Below are positions 9,970 through 22,352 of a DNA stretch of 64,000 nt, piece after piece. The notes under the pieces were generated by a model. The model worked only from the letters and a program-made list of their open reading frames with translations, was not told the origin of the DNA and did no database searches. The DNA is from Durusdinium trenchii (taxonomy: Eukaryota > Sar > Dinophyceae > Suessiales > Symbiodiniaceae), in assembly GCA_963970005.1 (NCBI GenBank), contig CAXAMN010027472.1:1131695-1195694 (forward strand), written 5' to 3'. The translations under genes were made by a program, and so were the position numbers. Every line of letters starts with the position of its first letter. Positions within the stretch are counted from its first letter, which is position 1.

Positions 9970-12900
9970 CTTACCCCGGGAAGGGAGAAAGTGGTGCTGA
10001 AGTACGGCACTCGAAACCCCGCAGGTGGAGGAACGTTCGATTCACCAAAAGTTCCAGGTAGTAACTGGAAGTGAGAAGAATGAACAGGTGGAGGAACTGT
10101 GATTCCATTTAGTATCGTGCGATTCCGTCAGCAGTACTGCGGGCCGTTTCATGGGAGTGCGGTGAGATCAAGTAGATTAGGTGGTTTCAGGGCTTTATGG
10201 GTAAATATGTCATACATGGCGTGTCTGGATTATTTTTGTTCAATCGGAGATAGCTAGAGACGGTATGGATCTGCTGGATAGGTGGCTGGGTCCGACAAAA
10301 TCAGCGCCTGGACCCGACTTCGTTCGTAGCTTAGAAATTAAATAGAACACCCTATACAGGTCAGTTGGACCTCATCTCATTTTGCTGGAGTTGGCCGTTT
10401 TCAGGACCAGCTTATACCGGGTCTTTGGACTTGTAGGTTTCCATTGTGAAACCGGGATTGATTTTGACTGGTGGAAGCTGGTCTGGACCAGGTTTTACTT
10501 GGCCAGACTGAACCTGTAGGGATACGACCCTACCAAAACAGCTACAACATGTACCTGGTCCCTCCAAAGTATTTTGGAAAATGCGACATGACCCTACAAC
10601 TGTTACCAATTTTCCGAGGTACGACCAGGTCAACCCCAGGTATACGACACATTGCTGCCTATTTTCATCTATTTTCCATGTACCACTTTTGGGGTGCTGG
10701 TACTGATAACCCTAACCCAGTGCATCCCAGTTGCCACTATGTAAGGAACCAGGGATTCTAGGTCTATGGTCTATGGTGTTAGTCTTTCCACCACTGGTTA
10801 CCAGCCAACTAGTGGTTTGCCTGGATGCCCTGGGATCATGTCAGCAACACCGAGGACCCAAACGTACCCATCTTCCGAGTCCGATCCTCGGCCCCATCGG
10901 GTCGCACCAGTAGACTGTCCAGGGGACTCCAGTGGAGATCCTCAACGTGGTCGTCATTTTGGCCTGGATCCCGAAGTGTGTGAGGACGTGGTGCGTGCAC
11001 GTGCCTGGACTTCCCCAGAACGATGTTTTGGGACTGGGAGAGGATGTATTTCGGATGCAACAGTTACATGCGTATACAGCATTTACCTCATGAACATGGC
11101 CCATCCATGTACTAACTATTGTTCCAGTCCTATGGATGGTCTAAGTCTAGGTCCGGAGGTTTTGGTCGTCCTTTCTGGGGAAGATCGGACGGATTTGGGT
11201 TGGAGACCCTGTTGGGACAGCGATTAAGGACCCTTCCCGGCGATGCTGCGCAAGGCTGCGCGTGCGCGTGCGGAAGACAAGATGTTGTTTCAAGTGGTTC
11301 ACTGGCCAGATGAGAACACGTCAATGGAACCCGTGGAACTCTGGGGCTTTTCCATGGGACCGGACGGTAACACCCTTCGGGTTGACTCGCAGGTGGATGA
11401 AACCCCCAATAGCACCCTTAAGGTTGCGCCTTTGGGACCGGACGTGGCCTTGCGGTGACAGGACAGAATGGGTACTTGTGTCAGAGTTGGTATGCCTGTC
11501 CCTTATAACATGTCCCATTTGCTAAGGTATATACTTCAAGTTGGGGTTGTCACCCCTGACTTCCTTTGTACCTGCTGTTTTTTTTTTTTTTTTTTTCGCA
11601 GCAGGTGACAGGACAGTCCTACCCCTGGAGCCACTTCCCCACTTTGCCCGGCCATTGGTTCAACCCGGGGCGCCACCCAGTTGTTGATCCCAACGATCGC
11701 TTGCACGACCTATGTGGCTCGGTCCGTGCGTTTGGGTCAGCTTGGGTGTTCGTGGCCGTGAGAGGGAGGGGTTTTGTAGGGGGTCTCTTGAACTGTTAAA
11801 AAAGACAACAACACACTATTCAAGAAGGTCATCACTTCATACATATCCTGACCCCCGCCCTAATATAGATTAATATTCACCAGACAGTGATAGAGGCTAT
11901 AGACAAATCAAATGTAGTTTGGTGAGACACTGAGACCCAATAGTCTTTGCTTGTCGGTGGCACGGCGTCCTGGTCCAACTAAAGGGTCTCCGATCGGCGT
12001 CCAGGCTGTGCGTCCAGGCAAGGCGTCCAGCGTCCAGGGCGTGGCGTTTGTACCTGTTTTCTTCCGGGTCGGCGCATCCCCTGCAGTCGAAGGTGTTGGG
12101 TGTATTGACTCATTCCTTTCCCGGTTTCTATATCAGATCCAAGATACGCATCCATGTTTGTTGACATATGTTGCTGCTCCAGTGCCAGTGCGTCCTTTTC
12201 GCAGTTCACGTTCGCTCGGCCGATCACCACTGAGCGCTGACATGCTACACGACCGGGGTGTTTGTGGGATGAAATGCATCGGTTTTCGTCCACCAGGATG
12301 TTGGGGCTGTTGGTTTTTTCCACACCCGTGCAGTGGTGGGATGTTATAGAGAATGTAGAGAACCAGCGTTCTAGGTGCGGCTGCTGCCATCTTAGCAGGG
12401 TCAAGAGATTGTGAGCCTGCTGTTGATGGAAGAAATCCTGGCCCATGCCTAGATGGAGTGTAATTATACTTTGATGATGATTTCTGCAGGAGGAGTAGAA
12501 TGCACAGGTTGAACATGTTGAGCCATTGATCATATTGACCCTAATCCTGATAGCAATTTGAGAACTTGTACTGTGTTCATGCCATGAACCACAATTTAGT
12601 TACACTTGTGAGCCATCAGCGCAAAAGGATGTGGATGCAACTCCCACATAGTTTTCCAAGGGCCTTACCCTGACCCTACTACTAGTAGTGTACTAGTATG
12701 TGTTTCCTTTGCAGCATCAAGGAGGCAGTGGCAATGAATTGAAGCGAATCGAAGGCCAAGTCCAAGGTTGAATGTTGCGAAGTACACCTGAAGTACAACA
12801 ATTCTAGCTTCCTTCCAGCATCCTAACCCGGAACCGTGGATCACCTCCGCCAAACGAGGGGACCTGTTTATCCACCCAACAACAGATCCCGCGGTTCGTC

Positions 12901-13525
12901 GGGTACCATACGGTATGGACTGCCATGGGACTGCCAGACTGCTGAGGCAGTCCTATTCCAGTCCCATGGGGCGTGTTTGGGTGCCCATGACCCATGTTTT
13001 TTGAGCCCATGACCCATACTGGTACCCATGGGCCACTGGTACCGATGACTGTATACACCCGATCCGAAGAGCAGACCTGATCCGAAAGACTGTGTTAGGC
13101 GGTTTAACAGAATTCCAACAATTATGTATTATAATGGTCTTTACCAAAGAACCACTTCTTTAACTAAGGATGTTACACTACAGAACCAGGTCAACCCGTC
13201 TTTTGGGTGGTCGAACTGAAGGCGAACAGGGGGAAGAACTCCAGCTCTCCTCATCCCCAAGCCCGTGAACCGGGACCCCAAAGAGCATCGAACTCAGGGG
13301 GTGATCATGCTGCTCTTAAGCGTTCTTTCGGAGGCTCCGCTGTGGCCGTCCGGACGGATCACTTGAACAGCGGCTTGTTCGGTGGATTGATTTCCCCCTA
13401 TGAAGAAACAAGCAAGTGGATAGAAGTGGATATATCTAACAGATCGTTTGTGGTTTTTGGGTGTATCAGGCTGTTCCAGGACACCCGTTGGAGGGTGCTG
13501 GTATATAAATATCCAATATCTATAA
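9970..13525. other. Gene-free spacer with a T19 tract
   Basis: No supported gene. A homopolymer of 19 T lies at 11578-11596. The longest open frames (10766-11227 plus, 11979-12533 minus) lack domains and are matched by comparable frames on the opposite strand. Confidence 0.55.
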
Positions 13526-13621
13526 ACCAGGAGACCCCAAGGGGTGTTCTTTGGACCCTAAGGGGTGGTTAATAGACACCCCGGTAGCCACCAATTGGCA
13601 CCCCTGAACGGGTCTCCTGGA
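13526..13621. repeat. MITE-like palindromic repeat, CCAGGAGACCC ends
   Basis: CCAGGAGACCC near the left end is exactly complementary to GGGTCTCCTGG at the right end. The interior contains AAGGGGTG and ACACCCC words as in the TACCAGGACC family, of which this is probably a sub-family. Confidence 0.75.
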
Positions 13622-13743
13622 ATAGGTGACCTTTTCATTCCAAACTGAGGGAGTTTGTTGAGGAGTTTTTCAGACTGGGAGACGTCATCGATGACGAGGA
13701 CGACTGGACCCTGACAGTCCTGAAGTTTCTGGAAGAATCAATA

Positions 13744-13814
13744 TACCTGGACCGTCCTGTCTGGAGATCCCTAAGTAGATATAGTGAATTGTAGTCCATT
13801 GGATGGTCCTGGTA
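13744..13814. repeat. MITE-like palindromic repeat, TACCTGGACC family
   Basis: TACCTGGACCGTCC on the left and GGATGGTCCTGGTA on the right form imperfect inverted ends. The interior (GAGATCCCTAAGTAG, then GTAGTCC) resembles the copies at 14417 and 44833 and a diverged copy near 43730-43803. Confidence 0.7.
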
Positions 13815-14162
13815 GTCGTTTGCTGGGTTGGTCCCTGGGTGTGAGTTGGCCTTTCGTAGTTCGCTCTCGCAGGGTTTGATGACGGCCTGGCCTTCAGCCT
13901 TTACCCAGCGCGTTCGTATAAAAGGATACTACTGGACTCTGGCCACACACTTTAAGTGGAATGATTTATTTCACCTTCCAGCAGTCTATACCCTGGAAGT
14001 CAAAGACCATGTTTAAAATGGTTGATCTGGTTTTGTAGTGTAAACCCCTCAGTGAAACGTTGTTCGGGAAGAACAGGCTATTAAAATGGTGGGCCACGAC
14101 TTCTATAGGGTACTGTATATATACCCTTTAAAGTTTTCGCTCTATGACTGTGGTTCATGGCA

Positions 14163-14204
14163 CCCGGAGCCCGGAACTCACCCGGAGCCCGGAACTCACC
14201 CGGA
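14163..14204. repeat. 18-bp tandem repeat, about 2.3 units
   Basis: CCGGAGCCCGGAACTCAC occurs twice head to tail, followed by a partial third unit (CCGGA). Confidence 0.85.
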
Positions 14205-14299
14205 CCGTAGGTTGACCTCTTTCTGTAGAAAATTAATGTTCTGTCTCTACCAGCGTCCCGTTGAAAGAGCCACGGCCATATTCATTACGTATGATTTGG

Positions 14300-14412
14300 G
14301 GGGTGTCCGAAGTTACATGCAACAGTCGGTAAACAAGAACGTCACTAGTTTAGAGATGTCGGCCTGCAACCTGTGCCCATCATCCGCTGGGCCCAGGGAA
14401 TGGGACATACCC
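14300..14412. repeat. Dispersed AACAGTCGGTAAACAA family copy
   Basis: GGTGTCCGA and TGCAACAGTCGGTAAACAA are followed about 50 bp later by CATCATCCGCTGGGCCCAG. The same order occurs at 20301, 24671, 60119 and 62196, so this is a roughly 90-110-bp dispersed family. The clearest inverted ends are in the 62196 copy. Confidence 0.7.
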
Positions 14413-14416
14413 AAAG

Positions 14417-14504
14417 TACCAGGACCCGACACCGCGGGGTGCCCAATGGAAGCCTATAGGTAGTGTGGGGTAGTCCATTGGACACCCCTTGGAGGGTCCT
14501 GGTA
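14417..14504. repeat. MITE-like palindromic repeat, TACCAGGACC family
   Basis: TACCAGGACCC on the left and GGGTCCTGGTA on the right are perfect 11-bp terminal inverted repeats of an 88-bp element. It lies only a few bases after the 14300-14412 repeat, so two families are packed side by side. Confidence 0.85.
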
Positions 14505-17500
14505 TGATGATATGCGCACGTTTTTATCTCCACCCAAGCATGAGCGGTTCTGCAGCTGAAACTCATTCTGGATACAAGCATTCATTGCTGTAATGGTGCT
14601 AGAAAGGCGCCCTGAACTGTTACGGGCTTCACCCAATTGTCCACCCGGGAATTTGGTCAAAGCTATGAACATCACAACGGCCCAAACAAAGCATGGGACT
14701 GATCTTGGGTTCAATGGCCTCCAAAATCACCGCGTTGGGTGGGTTTAGGGTTTAGGGGATTCTGTGTTCAGAACTCACGACCTTCGTTCAGAGCTTCTCC
14801 GTCACCCAGACTCAGGTCGTCACCAACCAGTTCGCACGTCCGAGCGGCACCGACCGGCTCAGCACATGGATTGGACCGGCTAGGCGGACTGAGCTGGTTC
14901 GGTCGCCCCGGAATGTCCCAGAAGGTCCCCTTGGAATGTCCTCCAGCCTTCAAAGACTGTTTCAGACATGGTGGAGCTGGTTTCCTAGCGTCTAAAAAGC
15001 CCCTTCTTTTTCTTGGCATTTCACCAATGCTTCACCTGGCTTAACATTTGTATTATTAATTCAGTCTCCCCAAAAGAACCTGAAACAAGGCGCCTTTCGC
15101 CATGAGTGCGGCGCCCTCGCTCCTTCTTGCAGCGTCTCGCGTCTCGGATCTCGCGTCTCGCGATCTCCGGAGGTCTTTTTCGGCAAGATGCACGTCTTGC
15201 TGAAAGCCGGCGCCAGCTGTGGGCCCTGGACCACTCCCGTCGACCGCTCCTCAACGATCCGAAGTCGACGAAGCTCTCCGGTGGGGCGGTCGTTCGATGA
15301 TCTACTGCCGGATCCACTGCCACCGAACCTCAGGTTCGGCCCGAACATGGCACCTCAGAATTCACCTCATGTGAGGCTCGGTACGACTGGATCCGAACTA
15401 GAGAGGCTCTACCGGATCCCACGGTCCGGCGAAAGCAGTGCCATGACCCAGTCCGTGGTGGACTGAAAACAGTCTGTGACCTCGTCGACATGGAGTGTGG
15501 AAAGGTGCCCTTTGAGAGGCCTGGAACGACCGAACATCCTGGGATCTCAAGTTCGGTGACGTACTGAAGGTCCTGGTACGAGGTTTTCAGGGACAGGTTC
15601 TCTGGGTCAGATTGGACCTGCAGGAGATGGTTCTTCATGTTCTTTTTCTGAAGTACGCAGAGCCCGGATTGAGACGCTTGATTGGATGGCACTCCCTGGT
15701 TCTTCAGTTTTTGACAAAAATTGATCGCCTGGTTGCGGTCACAAAGAGGCTTGGACAAAGACTCCCAAGTTCGGTCACGAACTGAAGAAGCTGGGAATAG
15801 CTGGGAAGAGCACACGTCTTTGGGGCATGCCCAGACACGAACATGGGAGTGGCATGGGAGTGGCTGTTTTGTTTCTTAATGTTTTAATTGGGTCATTGCA
15901 ACCATGGTGTGCTTCTACTCCAGCGAAATGATGACTCAGCTAGGAAGGGACTTTGCAAATACATCCGAAGCATCCGAAGACCACCTTGTGTCTTAAGAGT
16001 CCACACCCGGTCCGGAGATTCCCTGCAACCCGCCTGCAGGGGGTGGGGGCCGTAGTATAGCCGGCCTCTGTGCCGGGGTGGGTGTTGCACCCGGGGATTG
16101 AGGGAAGCCGCCCTGAGGCCCTCAAGCACCTGCGTTGCTATGGATCCGTAGGGCCCTGTATTAAGATGTGGGTCACACATGGGATGAAATACCTTGTTAA
16201 ATCTATTCAATCTACTCTCGACCGTTGTGTGGTCGGTGGTGTTTGTTTCCATGATCAGGCGAAGCCAAGCCTTGCATGCTGTTTTCGGGTTCCTAAAGGG
16301 AAGGTGTTCTTCAGTCAGACACGGGGTTGTTCACACATATGCGACTCCCATAGCCCATCTTAGCGATGGCAATGAGACGAATGGGTCGTTGGGTCGTTGG
16401 GGAACGCGCTCAGACTTGCAGCTTGCAATGAGGCTTGAACTGTTTTCACCCTCCCGAGTGGGAAGAATCCGTTTTGAGAGTTCAGATGCTGATTACTTGC
16501 ACTTCTAACGGACCGGATAGGGAAGTAGTTATATAATTACCTGCAGTCTCAAAGTATATATCTCGGAATAAAAGGGTAGAAGTATACCTGTTCTTAGAGG
16601 GGCATGTTCCTTTTCTAAGGTACTCTGAGAAGTCAGGTACGCAAGCCCTTGGGATGAGCAAGCCTTGGGATTAGCAAGGGCATCAAACATGTGTGATTGG
16701 AAGTTGCTGCAACGTGCACAAGATTTCACCAAAAACTGCTTGAGAGAGCGGAGACCAAACAGCCCACTGTTCTTCTCCAGGACCCGTGCAGTTTTCTACG
16801 CCAACACTTGGTGCGTGGGGAACCTCTTTGAGATGCACTTGATGAAGAGACCATGGGCCGCGCGCCGGCGTCAGGAAGTCACCTCCAATAGGTGTCCTCA
16901 AGAGGATTGCTGGGCCCAAAGAGGTAGGCTATTTTTGTGTGACTTGGTTTGCAGCATGCTTTTTTTGTGTTCCATGTTTGGTCGAATGGTGCATTGCGCT
17001 TGGACGGACACAAATTAGGTGCTCCTGAGGTCTCAGTTCGTACTGCTTGAAAACGGGTACTTTGTACATATTTTATCATATTTTTGGTTTGGGCCAGGGG
17101 CCATGTCCAACTTTCTAAAGTACTTGAAGCCGGGTCCAGTTAGTAACAGTGTCTCCGTATTCTAATACACACATGTATTTTGAGGAGCCCAGAAGCCCAA
17201 AAGCTCCAACAGAAGAAGTGCTCTTTCAGCAGCAGCTTTAGCTGTGTCAGCTTCATGTTTTAGTCCAACACTACTGCAGGTGACTGAGAGTGGTGGTCTA
17301 GATGCAAGGTTCTACAGGTCCAAGGTGGTTGAAGAGAAGCGCCAAGTCCTTGAGAGCTCCAAGAAACCAGCCCGGACCTGTCGACAGGTCTGGGTGTTGA
17401 TCCAAGTCATGAAGCGATGAATCGTTCTTTTGTCTTTTCCGCAGGAGCGGTGATCGATATGCCGGGGCCTAAACGGGTCCGTTCGTGGATCTCTGTGGAA

Positions 17501-18044
17501 GTGGAACAGACAGGGTCCTTGAGGGGTCCGACTCGGTGATCGAAGTCTAGGAATGTTCTTTCCTAGGAATATCTAGAAATGGTTTTGTTTAAAAGGACTT
17601 TGGACCCTCAGTTGGTACTCTGAAACATGCCAGTCGCTACCTGTTGCTTGTAAAGTCATGTTCCATTCTCCAGGGTACTTCGCCAAACTTATCCACTGTC
17701 GACCCTCCAAGCCTCTCTAAAAGCGTCGAACACATCACCCTCTCAGATGGTTTTCGAATCCGGGAAATATGGGTGAAGCATTAGAGAGGAGTTGGACCTG
17801 GAAGAAGGAACATTGACCAAAGACATCCAAAGATCCATATTGGCCCATATTCCATGGATCTCCGCGAGGACTGGGCGGCTGGAGAACAGAAGATGTTCCA
17901 AGCGGATGTGTCATGTTGACGAATGAATCGCCCCTCCTTGGAGATCTGTGAAATATCTCCAATCAGTCAGCATATGTTATAGTTTTTCCCCAAACAGGTT
18001 TACCTGTGAAGGGTTCTTATTCCTTTGAAAGGGGTGCATGACCG
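14505..18044. other. Gene-free spacer
   Basis: No gene is supported. The GC-rich portion at about 15.1-15.5 kb is open in several frames on both strands without any domain signature. Frames at 15330-15815 (minus), 16194-16508 and 16665-17018 (plus) are short and unrecognisable. Confidence 0.5.
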
Positions 18045-18395
18045 GGCCGCATGATTTTACATTTGCCTCGGGGCTTGCGTTCCTGCCACACTGTGGTTGC
18101 TGTGGCCGCATGATTTTACACTTGTCTCCCATTTATCCGATTTATCTCCCACTGTCTCCAGTCCATTGTGGGTGCTTTGGCCGCATTATTTTTACACTTG
18201 TCCCCCATTTGTCTCCCACTGTCTCCAGTCCCTTGTGGGTGCTCTGGCCGCATGATTTTACACTTGTCTCCAACTATCTCCATTTCGCTCCGGGTGCTTT
18301 GGTCAGTGCTTTGGTCGCATGATTTTTACACTTGTCTCCCATTTGTCTCCAACTATCTCCAGTCTCCTGCAGGTGCTTTGGCCGCATGACTTAAC
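18045..18395. repeat. About 66-bp tandem repeat, five to six units
   Basis: GCCGCATGATTTTACACTTG-type blocks recur at roughly 18047, 18108, 18178, 18246, 18313 and 18379 (spacing about 61-70 bp). Each is followed by TCTCC(C/A)A(T/C)T-type pyrimidine-rich sequence and GGGTGCTTTGG. Units are diverged by several substitutions and small indels, so this is an older array than the one at 8651. Confidence 0.9.
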
Positions 18396-18659
18396 ACAGC
18401 TGATGGAACGTCATGATTGTTTCATATATTTATTTACTAAGGATAAGTACGGCACTTCACTTTGCTGCAGAGCATGGACAGCACAGAGCTGCCGGAATCC
18501 CAATTGCTGTTATTGATCTTTTTATGAAATACTACATCCGTTACATCATTTTTATAGGTGTGCAGGGCCATGGCCAGCACCAGAGCATTAAGATATGGAA
18601 GCATCAGAAGAGGCGTTTCAGCAAACGGACAATGTCGAAAGCACATGAAGAGGGGAGAG

Positions 18660-19497
18660 GAACGCACATGAAGAGATGCATTGAACGCTATGGAGCTTAT
18701 ATGCAGGAAAGATCGAAAGGGACACCAGAGATCCCAAAGCTCGATCCGCATCATGTCCCGAAGGCAGGAGCAGTTCCCATCAGCTCACGACAACGCCCCC
18801 GACGACCTCCCCAGAGGCACCAAACGCCAAGCAATCGAAGCGCTTGAATCCCGGAACCTTGATCGCCTCGTCGACTCGTTGGTCCAACGACTTTCAGATT
18901 GTGATTTGACGGATAAATTCTGCACTTCGCCAACTGGCTCCGCAAGACCAACAGCAAGTCATCGGCTCCCTTATTCATCAGCTCACAACATATCAACACG
19001 AGTCCGATGATACCAATACCACTACCCTGACCCCGGTATTGTCAGCTCCACGTCGTGAACCCTCTCGAGCAGCTGGACCTCTCCAACATGCCGCTATGGA
19101 TGTCCCCGTTCCTTCTTCTTAATCGGGATCCATGTCTTTGACGAACTCTTCGGAGTCACCTCCAGCCACTGTGGGCATTCCTTATCCATCCTTATCCCAG
19201 TTACTCCGCAGGCCTATCCTAATCAATAGAAACAGCGGCTGGAAATCAGCCTTTCCTCGGTCTCTTCGTCAAGTATCGATGCTCTGGATTAAGACACAAT
19301 CCTTTATGCAAGAGTCTGCTGCTCCTGCTCCTTCAGACAAGATAGCCAAGGCAACAAAGGTCGCGCTTATATTGCTGAATTGACAAAAGTGGTACAGGCG
19401 AACCTGAACCTACCGACGCGAGAAGAACAAGATGCAGTCCTCAGGGATGTATTGCTGAAACGACTTGGCCTCCGTGAGCTCTTTCCTCCAGTTTAAA
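18660..19497 (+). pseudogene. Decayed coding remnant, unrecognised
   Basis: Stretches that read like soluble protein occur on the plus strand but in different frames without splice-like joints. They are a basic/Glu-rich segment at about 18681-18905, a Gln-rich segment at about 18917-19121 (contains LAPQDQQQVIGSLIHQL), and a segment at about 19357-19497 that reads KGRAYIAELTKVVQANLNLP, continues with ELFPPV and then stops. The pieces would need at least two frame changes and a stop suppression to join, so I read this as an old coding region with frameshifts. I do not recognise the family. An ORF1-like retroelement fragment is one possibility. Confidence 0.35.
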
Positions 19498-21589
19498 GCA
19501 GGCTGCTTCATTTCGTTTCCTTGGGTAGGATGCACCCGCCGAGATTCCAGAGATTATACTTCTGTCAGGACAAGTTTGTTTGTTTGGATGCAATTGTGCG
19601 AATCCTGTTGTCAGGCAAGGCATATGCAAGGCAATCTGGCGCAGTCTGGCCTATCTGGCCTAAGAAGAAGCCTCGCTGTTCGTGAAACCAGTGAAAAAGG
19701 GTTCCAATTTTCAATTGGCACTCACTCCATTGGTTGGTGTCTTCTTCCAGTTTTGTTTGCACCTAAATTGGATGCAAATGGGAACAAACACATTACCACG
19801 AAAGGCATACAAGCACAAACCTTTTTGGGGGGATTGGGGACACATGGGGAAACAAACAGGTGGAAAATTTGGTTAAGCTTTATTTTTCAGGGATACGGCT
19901 TAGGAGTCCGGTTGAACCTATATGGTCTTGGTCGCAACACTGGAACCGTGCTCGGCCATGCCTTCTTTTCTCCATGCCTTGTGCCTCAAAGCCGGCAAAT
20001 CAGCAAACCGCACACCAACCCAACAAAAACTCGATAGGATTATGTTCTTTTCTCTTTTGGGTCAATGTACAGGTCAGGTAAAGATGGTATACCAGCGGTT
20101 CCATCCAGTTGGGTGCCCGTCTCAGATTCACTCACTGGCTGGAACTAAACACCACACCACCCAACTCCATGTAACTCCAAATGTTGTTTTTCTTTGCTTT
20201 GTTGCATTTTGTTGTTTGGATTTTTTTTGGGGATAGGCAAACCACACCAAGAAACCCGACATGGAACTCCGGGTACACGGAGTGTATGATGGGTCTTTTA
20301 GGGGGTGTCCGACTACCTGTAACCGTCGGTGAACTTTTGGAGTAAACACCTAAACTAACGATCATCATCCACTGTTATTGGTACCCTAAGAATCCAAACG
20401 AGCCCTCCATGGCAGGGGTCAGACCCTCCTTCATTGGGTTTGGACCAACCCAGTTTGAGGGCCCGGATTCTTCTGGGTACCCGGACCCATGTGATCGGGA
20501 TTCTATCAATAGCCTCTTAGAGGTTCAGGGGAGTGCATGAACCACCACGGGGCCTTGTGATTCTTGATATACTCAATGGGTCTTGGATTTTGAAGGTCAC
20601 CGTCAGCACCAGAGGTGACCCACCTTCCACTTTCAGAGGTGTTGCAAAATGTTGTGGCAGATGTTTCTTCCACGGACGTACTTGACCTGCGCGCAGCTTT
20701 TGTGCCTTCTTCGCAGGTCTTAGACCATTCCCAGCTGAACTCCTTCAACCGTCACCAGCTTTTGCCACTTGTCACTGCGTGGTCCGGTCCGAGCAAGGTG
20801 TTGGGTTTGTTCTGGATTTATATGAGAGGGTGATTGAAGACACTTTTATGATCTTGTATGTACACGCTCCAAGTACTGTACCTTCTGAGAAGGTGGCACT
20901 CGATCCGGATCTATGGATTGATTTGATTCGTAGATTCCAGGCAGCCATATTTGTTCACCCAGGCCCAGGCCATGCCGCTATCCTGTATAGGTACGGCACG
21001 CATGTTTTTGGCATGGCGTTTCTTTCCGGTGGTGGTGACAGATGAATATTAATGGATAAGTTTCTGTCCACGGGCTTTTGACGACGTTTTATGTGCAGAG
21101 CGCAGGCGGATGTGGGAGAACTTGGGATGGTTCCCCAGAATACTAAGTAGCAAGCAGCTTTTGAGCATCAAGAAAAAGAAATCGTGCAGTCGACCTAGCT
21201 CACCAACCATTGAAGCATAGTTGCCGTCGATGTTCTGAAGTGGTTCATCATACCCTATACCCTATGGTTCCACATACGAGAAGGCGAGACCATTGTAGGC
21301 GGTCTTAGAGGGTCCGACCTGGAGAAGGTGAGGGATACCTAGAACCTGAGTTTGACCTCTATTTTGGACCACCAACCACCCAAAAGATGGATCTTTTCGT
21401 ATCAAAACAGAGGTCATGTCTGGGTTCCAGGTATGTTTATGCTATGGCTTCTTCTGCGCGTTGCAGGTTCCGTGCAGACCGACGTAGACCGACGTAGGCT
21501 ACGGCGACAACGACCTGCACGGACCGGACCGAGGTGTCGTAGCTTGACGTGAAGCGAGACAAGCAAATGCAAGGAGGGCAAAGAAGAAG
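19498..21589. other. Spacer with one dispersed repeat
   Basis: No supported gene. An open frame at 19465-20037 (plus, about 190 codons) has no domain and is shadowed on the other strand. The AACAGTCGGTAAACAA-type repeat at 20301-20386 is listed separately. Confidence 0.5.
20301..20386. repeat. Dispersed AACAGTCGGTAAACAA family copy
   Basis: GGTGTCCGACTACCTGTAAC and CGTCGGTGAAC at the left, ATCATCATCCACTGTTATTGG at the right. Same order and spacing as the copies at 14300, 24671, 60119 and 62196. Confidence 0.7.
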
Positions 21590-21597
21590 AATGGAAG

Positions 21598-21718
21598 TAT
21601 ATAGGAGTTACATGGAGTTACATGGCATATTAATAGGAGTTACATGGAGTTACATGGCATCTTAATAGGAGTTATATGGAGTTAATGCCCACACAAAATT
21701 AGGAGTTACATTGGAGTT
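21598..21718. repeat. Short tandem repeat, AGGAGTTACATGGAGTTACAT units
   Basis: TATAGGAGTTACATGGAGTT recurs three to four times at about 33-45 bp spacing, with GGCATATTAA linkers, and is nested as AGTTACATGGAGTTACATGG. It grades into a GGTGTGGTGTGG stretch. Confidence 0.85.
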
Positions 21719-21918
21719 GGGTGGTGTGGTGTGGTGCGGCTCGTCCCATGTTCTGGGGCTGGTGGATGTGTTCGCACGAAACGAGACCGGAGAGCACCCA
21801 ACTCCTTGGAACCGCTAGAAGACACACAAAACAGATCATTAGCGTCATTCCCTAGGGATCCAAACACCTTCTCAGGTACGGTGAGGACGGAGACACTGTT
21901 ATGTAGGTGTGGAGGGTC

Positions 21919-21951
21919 CAATTACCTTCTGAGAAGGTACTTGGATCCCTA
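21919..21951. repeat. Palindromic core repeat TACCTTCTGAGAAGGTA
   Basis: The 17-bp self-complementary core TACCTTCTGAGAAGGTA is followed by CTTGGATCCCTAGGG. Related cores with similar flanks lie near 20877, 22667, 24867, 25245, 45060 and 45110. This is a small dispersed palindromic family. Confidence 0.7.
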
Positions 21952-22189
21952 GGGATTAGAGGCATCCAAGCAACAGGTCTCTACCAAGTTTCCCCATGGC
22001 ACCATGTCTTTGTTCCCACTGCCGGACCGCATGTGTGCGGGACCTTGAGGACGATGCTGGTCGATCTCATGTACGAGACCTTGGCGCGCCAGGGAAAGTT
22101 TCGAATGAGGCAGTTTCACCCGGCACCGTGCGTGTTGCTTCTGCCTGGAACCGGTCCGGACCGTTCATCCCTTATAGAAAACACCCCAA

Positions 22190-22288
22190 CTATAGTAGCT
22201 TCTCGTTCCTCGTAGTAATGCCAGCAGCTACTAGTAGCTTCTTGCTACTCATAGCGATGCCCTTGTTACTAGTAGCGATGTCCTTAGT
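22190..22288 (+). repeat. CTACTAGTAGC-type dispersed repeat
   Basis: Repeats of TACTAGTAGC with GCTTCTTGCTACTCATAGCG and GCCCTTGTTACTAGTAGCG. It is the opposite-orientation relative of 551-643 and abuts a CCCAGACACTCCATG-family element at 22289. Confidence 0.6.
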
Positions 22289-22352
22289 CCCAGACACTCC
22301 ATGTATGCCATATATGCCTACATTGGGGTGGTGCCAGGGGGTCTGTCTGGGG
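22289..22352. repeat. MITE-like palindromic repeat, CCCAGACACTCCATG family
   Basis: CCCAGACACTCCATGTATGCC at the left, then ATATGCCTACATTGGGGTGG and a right end with GTCTGTCTGGGG. A variant member of the family. Confidence 0.65.
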
